64,000 bases of DNA from Symbiodinium sp. CCMP2592 (Eukaryota > Sar > Dinophyceae > Suessiales > Symbiodiniaceae): NCBI GenBank assembly GCA_905221615.1, contig CAJNDT010000595.1:113707-177706 (forward strand), given 5' to 3'. Below the pieces are notes generated by a model that made no database searches, was not told the DNA's origin, and saw only the letters and a program-made list of their open reading frames with translations. Shown in pieces: positions 21,546 through 30,152 of this stretch; position 1 is the first letter of the stretch; the number at the start of each line of letters is the position of its first letter. The position numbers were made by a program, and so were the translations under genes.

Positions 21546-21629
21546 CTGAGTTTCCGAAAATTAGGGGTACCGTTTTCTTACCTACTTGTTAGGGTACTAT
21601 GCTAGGGTCCCCTATTTTCGGAAACTCCC
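21546..21629. mobile_element. MITE family A, copy 3
   Basis: CTGAGTTTCCGAAAATTAGG and CCTATTTTCGGAAACTCCC. Target duplication ATAT at 21542-21545 and 21630-21633. It is shorter in the middle than the other copies. Confidence 0.88.
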
Positions 21630-21761
21630 ATATAGTGGTCAAATGTAGCTCAAGCCATGAGATGCCAGGGTTCGGTCGCAGGTGCTGGCCCCACAACCTC
21701 GCGGTCAGGATCTGGGCAACTTGTCGCCCCCTGGCCGGAAGCTTCAGGACATTCGCGTAGA

Positions 21762-21869
21762 GTTTACTTTCTCATAGTTGGGTAATAGTTTACATGCTTA
21801 CGGGTACTTAAACCCAACGAGGAAGAAGCATGTAAATTTCTATGGCTATCTCAACCATGAACTAGTTTA
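21762..21869 (+). mobile_element. second copy of the kinase-intron element, outside a gene
   Basis: It shares the order GTTT, CTTT, AGTTGGGTAA, GGGTACTTAAACCCAA, GAGGAA and CAACCATGAACTAG with the kinase intron, with nearly identical spacing. AGTTTA is repeated at the two edges (21761-21766 and 21864-21869). Ends CTTTCTCATAGTTGGGTA and TATCTCAACCATGAACTAG pair at about 14 of 19 positions. Inside, TTTACATGCTT and AAGCATGTAAA are a perfect inverted pair. No coding frame surrounds it. Confidence 0.85.
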
Positions 21870-22001
21870 GTATAGGGATACAGTATGTGGCCACCTTTCA
21901 TCCTGGCTTCAATGGCCGCTATTGGGGACCTCTTAGAAGGTCTGTGGAGGCTTCCTGCTGAGGTTAGTTCACAGAGACTCCACGACTCCTCCAATAAAGA
22001 G

Positions 22002-22165
22002 TACCTATAGTCGCCATTGTAGTTCCCGTTTTGGGGTTACCTTATAGGATCCTTAATTACATATTTGGTTAAACCAAGAAAGGAACTACAATGTTCCTTG
22101 TCGGGGTTACCTTGTAGGATCCGAATTACATATTTGGCTAAACCAAAAAATGGAGACTATAGGTA
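22002..22165. mobile_element. MITE family C relative with internal duplication
   Basis: TACCTATAGTCGCCATTGTA and TGGAGACTATAGGTA are the ends. The middle contains two successive copies of GGGGTTACCTT.TAGGATCC with ATTACATATTTGG, so the element carries a tandem duplication. The subfamily matches 26893-27003. Confidence 0.8.
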
Positions 22166-22197
22166 TACCTCAACTCATGCTTTGGTTCCGACTACTT

Positions 22198-22287
22198 GCC
22201 CATAGGCTCCATAGTTCCTATTTTGGGGGGTGCAAAAGAATCCTATAAGGTAATCCCAAGAAGGAACTACTCTGGAGCCTATGGCTA
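22198..22287. mobile_element. MITE family C, copy 5
   Basis: CCCATAGGCTCCATAGTTCC and GGAACTACTCTGGAGCC then TATGGC. It starts 33 bases after the previous element. Confidence 0.8.
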
Positions 22288-22981
22288 CAACGAAAGAGAT
22301 TCCCTTCATTACGGGGTTTCGGGGTCTCCGGATTTATTGGGTTTTTTTATCTCTGGATTTTGGTCTTCGGCCCGGGGGTTATCGCTGCCGAAAAGTCCCT
22401 ACCTGGACCCCGAAGGTATGTATAATAGTAGCCTGGTAACCCCTAAACCCTTGGGTGGAAAGAGGGCCTTCAAACAAAGCCAAGCCCTTGAACCCCAACC
22501 CTCTCGGAGATGCATGCTTCTGGACGATTGAAGAACTCGCTGCTTTTGTGAGGTCACCAGTGCTATAGCTTTACCCTGCTATGTTCCAAAACTGTTTCTC
22601 CTTGCAGTTTCAACACAAGCTCAGGGGAGAAGTTGAATGTCGGTAGTTTTTCATTGTACGGCGCGTTAGTCGGAGCCGGTCCCAATGGCTCCCACACTGA
22701 ACCTTGACTGACTTGACTCGACAATGATCCAAAGAATCTCGGGCAGAAGATTGAGTTGTGTACTTCTTCAGCATGGATCCCTTGCATAGTTACGCGTGCC
22801 TGGCCATCACCATCACCGACAAACTTGGAGTAACCTCAAGGCGAGGTTGATAGAGATGGCTTGGGCGTAACCCCTCGGTTTGAGTCGCCACGGCTGACAC
22901 TGTTCGAATCACAAGGTCCCAATATAGACTCGAAGTAGACGGAGCCTGGCCCAAGCCAGGCACCACACGTCTGACCTATCT

Positions 22982-24293
22982 GAAGGAACGCCCACTGATA
23001 CCCCGTCACCAAGGTGGAAGTTTGCGAACTGTCGCTTCTTGGACCTCCTGCTGCTCGATGCCGTGGGCAGCCTGTTGGTGCGAAAGATCAGGGAAGTGGA
23101 TCCACAGGCTCGGTCGAAGTAAGTGCCAATGTCTTTAGAAAACCCGCATGATTTCGAAACTTCAATATGTTATGGTGTGATGAAAGTCAGTCAGTCGTGC
23201 GAAGGGCTTGCATGCTGCAGCTCTGCATTCAGGCAACTTCCATCACAGCCCGGTCATCTGGGAAGCTCCAGTACCTCAGCAGGCCTCTCTTGCACGTGGC
23301 CGCTGCTGTTTCACAGCCCATGATGGGCAATTCTGGTTCGCAGAGTGCCGCCAACATCGCTTGGGCATTTGGCAAGCTGGGACATGCAGGGGGGGCCGCA
23401 ACGCATGCTGCATCACGGCGTTCAATGCAGCTGGCCCAGAAGCCCCCACCACAGCAACTGAGCAACATCGTATGGTAGCCTGGCACCTCGAAGCTGGAAG
23501 ACGATCCGCTCGTCGGTGTAGCAGCGGAGGCCGCGTGTAAAAAGATGGAAGGACCTGCTCCACAGAACACCAGCAACACCGTGCGGAGTCTGGGGACGCC
23601 GGTGCAGAAACATGGCAGGGCAACTGCTGCTGCCGCTTGCCGGAGCAAGTGCATCCTAGACGGGCTTGGCCAGCAAGAGCCAGCGAACACTGTATAGAGA
23701 TTGGCAGCTTTGCAGTGGTTGGACATGCTGCCAACGGAGGCTGCAGCCAAACGAGGGCTTTCTTTATGGCACACGGTCGCATTGCAAGGCCTGGCGAACA
23801 TCGCCTGGGAGTTTGCGAAGCTCCGGGCTGTCAGTTTGCCGGCATTGCAGGCGCTCCCATCTTCTGCAAAGCTTCGAGTGTCAGAGCTTGGCCCACAAGA
23901 AACTGCCAACAGCGTGTGGAATGCTGCTGCTGTGATGTCCCACGACCGGCCTGTCTTGGAAACAATGTCCCAGCGTGGCAGAAAGATCTCTGCAGAGCCG
24001 CATCCGCAACACCCCTCCAATCTGGCACGAGGCCATGCCACGACAGAGTTCCTGGGCACCTAGGTCCCGCAGTAGTGGGGCAGGCTTCCCCTTGACTCAA
24101 AAACCTTATACAACAAATTCTGGGTCGGGGATAGTGAGCCGCGAGCCTAGGCACTCCGGTCATATGGGAGTTGGCAGAGAAGTTTGTGCAGAAAGCTCCA
24201 GAGAGCCGGCCCCAGCAGTTGTCGACCACTGCATGGTGCATGGCCTCGCCGTCGCTGTCTCGCATGCCTTTGATGGAAGCTAGGTGAGGCACC
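22982..24293 (+). pseudogene. OPR-like (octotricopeptide) helical-repeat gene, decayed
   Basis: OPR proteins bind organelle RNA through helical repeats of about 38 residues. The visible repeat signatures are SAANIAWAFGKLG, QQLSNIVW, NTSNTVRSLG, EPANTV, GLANIAWEFAKL and ETANSVW between 23167 and 24063 in one frame, and PQQLSTTAWCMA in another frame near 24207. An upstream piece in a third phase (RWKFANCRFLDLLLLDAVG, about 23012-23068) leads to a GTAAGT donor at 23119, so at least one intron existed. In-frame TAG stops at 23476-23478 (right after a repeat tryptophan) and 23695-23697 (at a position where tryptophan is expected), plus a stop at 24061-24063 before the last repeat, break it. No RAP domain or targeting peptide can be seen. 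I infer a dead copy; reassigned stop codons are unlikely because the other genes use normal stops. Confidence 0.65.
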
Positions 24294-24370
24294 GATTTGT
24301 TTTCAGTATTTCCCCTTATTGCGTATCAACAGATTTCTCCCTAAACCCTAAACTCCCCAAAAACCCTTTT

Positions 24371-24472
24371 GGGAGTTTCCGAAAATTAGGGGTACCGTAT
24401 TTTGGCGTCCGTATAATAAGGATCCTACTATTTAGGGTACCATATTACGGTCCCCTATTTTCGGAAACTCCC
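24371..24472. mobile_element. MITE family A, copy 4
   Basis: GGGAGTTTCCGAAAATTAGG and CCTATTTTCGGAAACTCCC. The flanks TTTT and ATTT are an imperfect 4-bp duplication. Confidence 0.88.
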
Positions 24473-24480
24473 ATTTAAGC

Positions 24481-24536
24481 GATTACCTTATAGAATCCCG
24501 GCCAAAAAGGAACTACTATATATGGGGCCTTAGGGT
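24481..24536. mobile_element. MITE family C, truncated (3' half)
   Basis: Only GATTACCTTATAGAATCC, CCAAAAAGGAACTACTA and TGGGGCCTTAGGGTA remain. It starts 8 bases after the family A element, which may mark an insertion or deletion point. Confidence 0.7.
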
Positions 24537-24550
24537 AGCACCTGGCCAAC

Positions 24551-24719
24551 TAAGGAAGCAACCAGAAAGTTGGAATTATAGGGGATCCTACCATCAATCC
24601 ATATTCCAACTTTCTGGAGTTCCCTTTAATATAGTACCTTAAACAGTATGATCCTTCTTATAAGGACCCAAAAAATACGGTATTCCAACTTTATGGAGTT
24701 CCCTTTAAGGAAGCAACCA
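24551..24719. mobile_element. MITE family D, compound copy flanked by a 14-bp direct repeat
   Basis: CCAGAAAGTTGGAATTATAG and TATTCCAACTTTCTGGAGTT are followed by a second TATTCCAACTTTATGGAGTT end. The exact sequence TAAGGAAGCAACCA stands at both sides (24551-24564 and 24706-24719). Confidence 0.8.
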
Positions 24720-24804
24720 CACAGCGATCTCTCCGACAGCTTCGAGAGCTCAGCCCATAGTCTCCAGCAAACAGCGCACAGAACTCGGCGACTAGGACCG
24801 GGAA

Positions 24805-25395
24805 TAGGCGTATAGGATTTATTTAGGGTTTAGAGTTGATTTAGCGTATAGGGTTTATTTAGGGTTTAGAGTTGATTTAGCGTATAGGATTTATTTAGGG
24901 TTTAGAGTTGATTTAGCGTATAGGATTTATTTAGGGTTTAGAGTTGATTTAGCGTATAGGGTTTATTTAGGGTTTAGAGTTGATTTAGCGTATAGGATTT
25001 ATTTAGGGTTTAGAGTTGATTTAGCGTATAGGATTTATTTAGGGTTTAGAGTTGATTTAGCGTATAGGATTTATTTAGGGTTTAGAGTTGATTTAGCGTA
25101 TAGGGTTTATTTAGGGTTTAGAGTTGATTTAGCGTATAGGGTTTATTTAGGGTTTAGAGTTTATTTAGGGTTTAGAGTTTATTTAGGGTTTAGGGTTTAT
25201 TTAGGGTTTAGAGTTTATTTAGGGTTTAGAGTTTATTTAGGGTTTAGAGTTTTTTTAGGGTTTAGAGTTTATTTAGGGTTTAGGGTTTATTTAGGGTTTA
25301 GAGTTTATTTAGGGTTTAGAGTTTATTTAGGGTTTAGAGTTTTTTTAGGGTTTAGGGTGTATTTAGGGTTTAGGGTTTATTTAGGGTTTAGGTTT
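24805..25395 (+). repeat. higher-order array of TTTAGGG-bearing units (36 bp, then 18 bp)
   Basis: From about 24805 to 25150 a 36-bp unit recurs, made of GGATTTATTTAGGGTTTAGA and GTTGATTTAGCGTATA. From about 25150 onward it shortens to an 18-bp unit, GTTTATTTAGGGTTTAGA. Each unit carries one TTTAGGG heptamer, so the array looks derived from telomere repeats that were captured and amplified. Confidence 0.9.
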
Positions 25396-25400
25396 AAGGG

Positions 25401-25494
25401 CCCTATTGGGCTCCATAGTATTTTCTTTTGGGGGCTCATATTTAGAATCCTATAAGGTAGCCCCAAAAAGGAACTACGATGGAGCCTATGGGTA
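25401..25494. mobile_element. MITE family C, copy 6
   Basis: CCCTATTGGGCTCCATAGTA and ACGATGGAGCCTATGGGTA, with TTTCTTTTGGGGG and CCCCAAAAAGGAAC inside. Confidence 0.8.
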
Positions 25495-25509
25495 GGCCAT
25501 CTATTCTCT

Positions 25510-25590
25510 TTTTATAGGGTTCAGGTTCCCTGATAAGCCCCTTTAAGCCAAAAAGGGCACCCTTTTGAGTCCTAGGTTAAGTCTTGGGTC
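25510..25590. repeat. repeat family L, copy 1
   Basis: It holds TAGGGTTCAGGTTCCCT, ATAAGCCCCTTTAA and AAAAAGGGCACCCTTTT, then CCTAGGTTA and TTGGGTCTAG. The same order occurs at 33912-33990. Confidence 0.7.
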
Positions 25591-25607
25591 TAGGCGATTT
25601 GGGGCCT

Positions 25608-25716
25608 CAACGGCGAGCCTTCGATCTGTGGCATTGCGGAAGCTGCGTCTCTGCGTCTTTCCGAGCCTGGGGCCCAAGGCCTCGCGAATCTGGTTTCAAG
25701 GCTGTTCAGTGGCATG
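25608..25716 (+). pseudogene. OPR-like repeat fragment
   Basis: One frame reads AEAASLRLSEPGAQGLANLV then SRLFSGM, which fits an OPR-type helix pair with its GLANL signature. It is a single degenerate repeat about 1.3 kb downstream of the larger OPR pseudogene. Confidence 0.4.
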
Positions 25717-25958
25717 CTTCTTTTAGGGCTTCTATTTAGGGTTTAGGGGTATGAGGGTTTAAGTATGTAGTAAGTGTTCGGGATTACTTGTGTATTTCTG
25801 GGCTTCTATCTGAATTAAGCCTGAACAAGAGTAGAAGAGTACACTGTTGCAAGTGGGTCTCTGAACGACCTAGGTGTGGAGGAGCAGAGCCCCCACCCTG
25901 GCAGGAGGCCGCTCTGCGCTGATGGTAGCCCTATAAGGATCCCCCAAGGATGCAACAA

Positions 25959-26049
25959 CTTACCTTTGGTTAGTAGGGAATGCAGGAATGGGGCACAATT
26001 ATCACTACTATTACTGCCATTCTTTCATTCCCAACTAACCAAAGGTAAG
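25959..26049. mobile_element. MITE family G, copy 1
   Basis: CTTACCTTTGGTTAGTAGGG and CCAACTAACCAAAGGTAAG are inverted ends. The inner pair is GGAATGCAGGAATGG against CATTCTTTCATTCC. The second copy is at 56318. Confidence 0.88.
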
Positions 26050-26055
26050 ACAATT

Positions 26056-26154
26056 GGGAGTTTCCGAAGATTAGGGTACCCTATTCGGGGGTCCTATAAC
26101 AAGGATCTACTATTCAAGGGTACCATATTAGGGTCCCTACATTCGGAAACCCCC
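26056..26154. mobile_element. MITE family A, copy 5
   Basis: GGGAGTTTCCGAAGATTAGG and CATTCGGAAACCCCC. Perfect target duplication AATT at 26052-26055 and 26155-26158. It lies two bases beyond the neighbouring family G element's end, before the AATT. Confidence 0.9.
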
Positions 26155-26562
26155 AATTAGATACTGCGCGGTTTTAGGATAGTGCAATTAATTAGCTGTT
26201 TAGGTCAGTATTTGGGAGAGTATATGAATATTCGGTACTTGGACCCTTAGAGTATGTGCCTGAATCATAAGCAAGACAGGTAGACACCGTGGTCTCTACC
26301 CGAAAAAAGCCATGACATACCCTGAAGCCCAGTCTCATTCTTAAGCCATGTAGGATTTGGCTTAGGGTACCTTTGTGTTGGACGGTCGAGATGTTATGTT
26401 TGGCCGGAGGAGTGGAGTAGCTGGCGCAATCGTCAAGCGCGCTCAGCCCCTGAAAACCTTCAAGCAAAGCTGATTTGAGTGTGGGAGTTTCGATGGCCCC
26501 ATCCAGCTTAGCACATAGCCTTAGCCATCAGCCCCTTCAATCAGAAGCTTCGAACCTACAAC

Positions 26563-26605
26563 TGCAGACCGTGCCAGGCTTGTCCGAGTGTGGGCATCAA
26601 AAAAA
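26563..26605 (+). repeat. dispersed 40-nt block, copy 8
   Basis: TGCAGACCGTGCCAGGCTTG, then TCCGAGTGTGGGCATCAAA. It shares its 5' extension with copy 7. Confidence 0.65.
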
Positions 26606-26720
26606 ATCAGCTTCTGCCTTTGCAGGCTCGCTTTGGGCATCCTTGTCCTGCACGATGCCGGCGAGATTGCCTCGGCTCAGTGCCCAGAACCCTGCGAACA
26701 CCGCACGGGACGGTTCGCCT
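26597..26720 (+). pseudogene. OPR-like repeat fragment
   Basis: The frame reads SLWASLSCTMPARLPRLSAQ then NPANTARDGS. The LSAQNPANTA stretch matches the OPR-type signature QxLANTAW with the tryptophan codon changed. It is short, with no intact gene around it. Confidence 0.4.
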
Positions 26721-26817
26721 GAACCTGATGGGAAGGTGTATACTACAGCATAGAATAATAGCAATCAATCAGTCAATGTAAATAGATAGAGATAGATAAA
26801 GACCATAAGGGGATATG

Positions 26818-26855
26818 GTGCAGAGAGAGAGAGGGGGAGAGAGCGAGAGAGACCT
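26818..26855 (+). repeat. GA-rich microsatellite
   Basis: Imperfect (GA)n with GGGG interruptions. Confidence 0.8.
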
Positions 26856-26892
26856 GTAAAGAAGAAGACCGAGAACGATGTGTGTCTGTGAT

Positions 26893-27003
26893 TACCTGCA
26901 GTCTCCGTCTCCATTGTAGCTCCTTTTGGGGGGTTACTTTATAGGATCCTAATTATATATTTGGCTAACCCAAAAACAGCAACTACAATGGAGACTATAG
27001 GTA
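26893..27003. mobile_element. MITE family C, subfamily with TACCTGCAGTCTCC end
   Basis: TACCTGCAGTCTCC and GGAGACTATAGGTA are inverted ends. CCATTGTAGCTCCTTTTGGG and CAGCAACTACAATGG form the inner pair. Closest to 22002-22165. Confidence 0.8.
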
Positions 27004-27390
27004 CTTTAGCTATAGCAATTCTCCTTTCCTACGCAATGATACTGGGTCTTTCCTGGCGAACTGGGGGTGTTGGTGGTGGTGATGTCGCACATGCTTTTGT
27101 CTGGAGCCACCCATGGCTGCTGGAGACAGATGGAGAGACAGTAGATCAGACAGGCAGAGGAGAGTGCAGGCAGACAGCATTGATCGCGTGCTTCAGTTGG
27201 CACACCGAAGCTTTGAAGCCCACAAAAAGAAATACGTAAACGGTCAAAAGAACTTCAGTTTTTCATGTGATGGAAACCGGAGGACTTAGCGACAGCGACT
27301 GATGCAAACGGGACGCTGCTGTCGCAGACTTCCTCAGAAGCACTCCTGCGCATCGCCTTCTGGGCGGATGACTTGCAACCTGGATACACC

Positions 27391-27543
27391 TAATATAGAG
27401 GCCTTCAGAAGTGCCTATGCTATTGGGGGGTTCCTGATTATATTTGTAGTACAAGCTTCCTTATTATTTTCATCAGAGTACAATATACCCCCAAACCCTA
27501 TTCTGATTATTACTACTATTATTATTAAGGCCCCTATAGTAGA
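27391..27543. mobile_element. repeat family J, longer copy
   Basis: CTAATATAGAGGCCTTCAGA and ATTAAGGCCCCTATAGTAG are roughly inverted. The core holds CTATTGGGGGGTTCCTGATT, ATATACCCCCAAACCC and a (TTA)n run. Confidence 0.65.
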
Positions 27544-27544
27544 G

Positions 27545-28580
27545 CCTGGATCTTCCATACTGTAGTTTTCGTCTTGCTGCTTCAGTGCAGCCACGTACCC
27601 CCGTCCACTGTGAAAGCTTCGAGGCGACGTGCAACAATGCTAGTTGCCGTTTTCTGGTGGAAATGCCTCATGTAAACTTTCGCATGGTAAGCTGCACCAA
27701 ACAGCTGGTTTTGGGCTCAATTTGTGGATGTTGTGGGCGGCCTTGTAAGGGCGTCTCAAGATGGTAGGATTCACGAAAGGGTCGAGTGGTTAAGTTTGCG
27801 AGACTCCCTACGCAGGCATCCTCCCTTCGACCGTGCTGAGCTGGTGTCAAAATGCACGTGCATCCTTTCACTGGCCTGGGCCCTGGCCTTCGCGAACCTC
27901 TTGGAGGATGAGGCCGGGCTGTCACCAAACAGGCGCAAGTTTGTGTCGCATAATTGGTCGAATTGCCAGAAGCCTTCGCCCTGTCGCCCCAAAGCAGATT
28001 TCCTGAGAGGTACGATCTCGACTGCGACAGGCCAGTCGGGTGAAGTTTTCTAGTGCTTGGTACATCTTCAGTACCGGTTCAATCTGCTCTCCTTCACAGC
28101 AATGTCCGCCTTTGACAGTACCTTACCCCGGAGACCTGAAAGAACGTACTACTGGGGTTTTCAGCATCCCAAATCATACAGTGCCTCTGGCTGATGGGAT
28201 TTCTGGGCAAGGGGCCTCTCAACAGGATTTGGGGCTACAGTTGGGGATTCAGGTTTTGCTTCCAGCCTCTCTATGTACGATGTACACGTACTTTCCTAAA
28301 CCGAACCTACTGGTGGTAATTCCCATCGTCTAGGGTCATTTAGGTAATGCAGGATGAATATCATCAACCGAAGGACCCAAGATGTATGACCGAACGGCTG
28401 AATTTTGGGACTGCTCTAAACGTAGGGTTCGCTGTTCGGCCCCCAAAGAGTCTGGCAGCTGTATAACACGGACCCTAGGAGAACTACCCATAATTATGCA
28501 GAAGAGGATGAAGAGCTTGGACAAGAATAGGAAGTGATGGCTTTCCGGGCGCGCAGTCTCCATGGTGGGTCTTTTCCCCC
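27545..28580. other. no recognised gene
   Basis: Frames at 27724-28053 (+) include a hydrophobic stretch (CTCILSLAWALAFANLL), but the opposite strand is also open and no family is recognisable. I leave it uncalled. Confidence 0.35.
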
Positions 28581-28690
28581 TAAGGTAAAAGCCAGAAAGT
28601 TGGAAGATGACTATCTTACCCCCTTTTTTCGGTAAATTATAGGGGATCCTACCACTAATCCATATTCCAACTTTCTGGAGTTCCCTTTAA
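28581..28690 (+). mobile_element. MITE family D, copy 3
   Basis: AAAAGCCAGAAAGTTGGAAG and ATATTCCAACTTTCTGGAGT then TCCCTTTAA. The middle carries GGGGATCCTACCACTAATCC as in the other copies. Confidence 0.85.
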
Positions 28691-30152
28691 ACCCCAACCG
28701 CCCTAGAAGCCTAGATCCGAAGATCCCCCAGCTTGCATTGCAGCCTCGAAGCGCCAAATCCCCATAGAGTCCATACATCCCAGATTCAAAATCTCGAAAC
28801 CCAAAACATCCCAGAACCCGTAAGCCTTACAAAATCCCTATTCTGACTATTAAGGCTCCTATATCATAGTACCCTTATAGTAGCCCTTATAGACCCCTTT
28901 AAAGGAACCCGTATTCCCCGATAAGCCCATGAAAACCCGGAACCCTTGGGTCGACATTGCCCGCAGGTGTTGCTCTCTCTGTCGGCTGCTTTGGATGCCT
29001 GCCTGGGCACCACCGCACTGCCTTCAGAACCGCTGCCCGAGCGAGAGGGAGACTCACAGCCACGGCGCGCCGAGAGCTCAGGGGGACTTAGGAATCGGGA
29101 GCTGCAGTTCGAAAATGTCGCCATGACGGATTATCAGTTGCTGTTCCTGGTGTCCCCGTGGTCTTCCTGCCTTTTTGATGCTGAAGAGGTTGTGGTGCTG
29201 TTCTGTCGGTTACCCGGCATGTGCACTTTGCACTTGAGCCGACAAGCGCCGGCCTTGTTCCTAGAGAAATCTCAGACAACAAGCCCACATGCTCCACATC
29301 GAAACCCCGCGAGCGCATCGCAGTCAGTCCCAAGCCCACTGTTGAGCAGCATGCATCCTTCGTGCTTTGCCACTGCACGGGTCATTCCTGTCGACACGGG
29401 CACTGGGCCTGAAATCCAACGAACTGATTAGCCACAACTACACAGACCTCATGCTACCATAGCCTTTCATGCACCAGGCATTGGGCATCAAGGGCATGTG
29501 GGTCATCTACAAGCCCGCAGATTGGGAGGCCTTCGTCTGTTTAACACAGTGCAGGACTGCAAGCCATGCTTCTGCCACATCGGGCGAAACAGAGACTTAC
29601 AGCCAGAGGTGCTTCGCGTTTCGTGGTCTCTTTCGTGGATGTACTCAGGTCCATTCAGTGACAATGTATCAGAAGTACAACTCCCGTGCTTTTCTTTTCT
29701 TATGGGATTGTGACTCCCTGAGTGGGCAAAAAAAGTTGCGGCAGTGTGCTGCTTCTCCTTCATTGCGGCTTGTCGAGAGAGATAGGTCCTAATCCCACGA
29801 GTCTACGGAAGTTGCTAACTCTGAGTTTCTGGGCCTTGGCATTCAGAACGGAGACATAATGGCTGAACCAAAGAGTTCAGTCCACGACACGTTGTTGCGC
29901 AGAACCTGCGCCTTATATGTGTTGGAGCTACGATTCCTCTGCACCTAGGGTGGCGGAACAGACGCACATTTGCACAGGGGTTGACTTGGAGCATCATGGA
30001 GCTATACCGATACACAGAGATACTCGGAGTCTCTCGAATATGGAGAATCGTTCGAGATTGGTTCGAGCTAGCATCCCAATGGCTCACCCTCTACTGCAGC
30101 CGTTTTTCAATTCCTAGTTACTGAACCTCTTCGCGCCAAGATTCGCCTGACC
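28691..30152. other. no recognised gene upstream of the vWD gene
   Basis: The open frame 28946-29431 (161 codons, GTG start) overlaps an equally open opposite strand and shows no known domain. Nothing else is supported. Confidence 0.35.
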
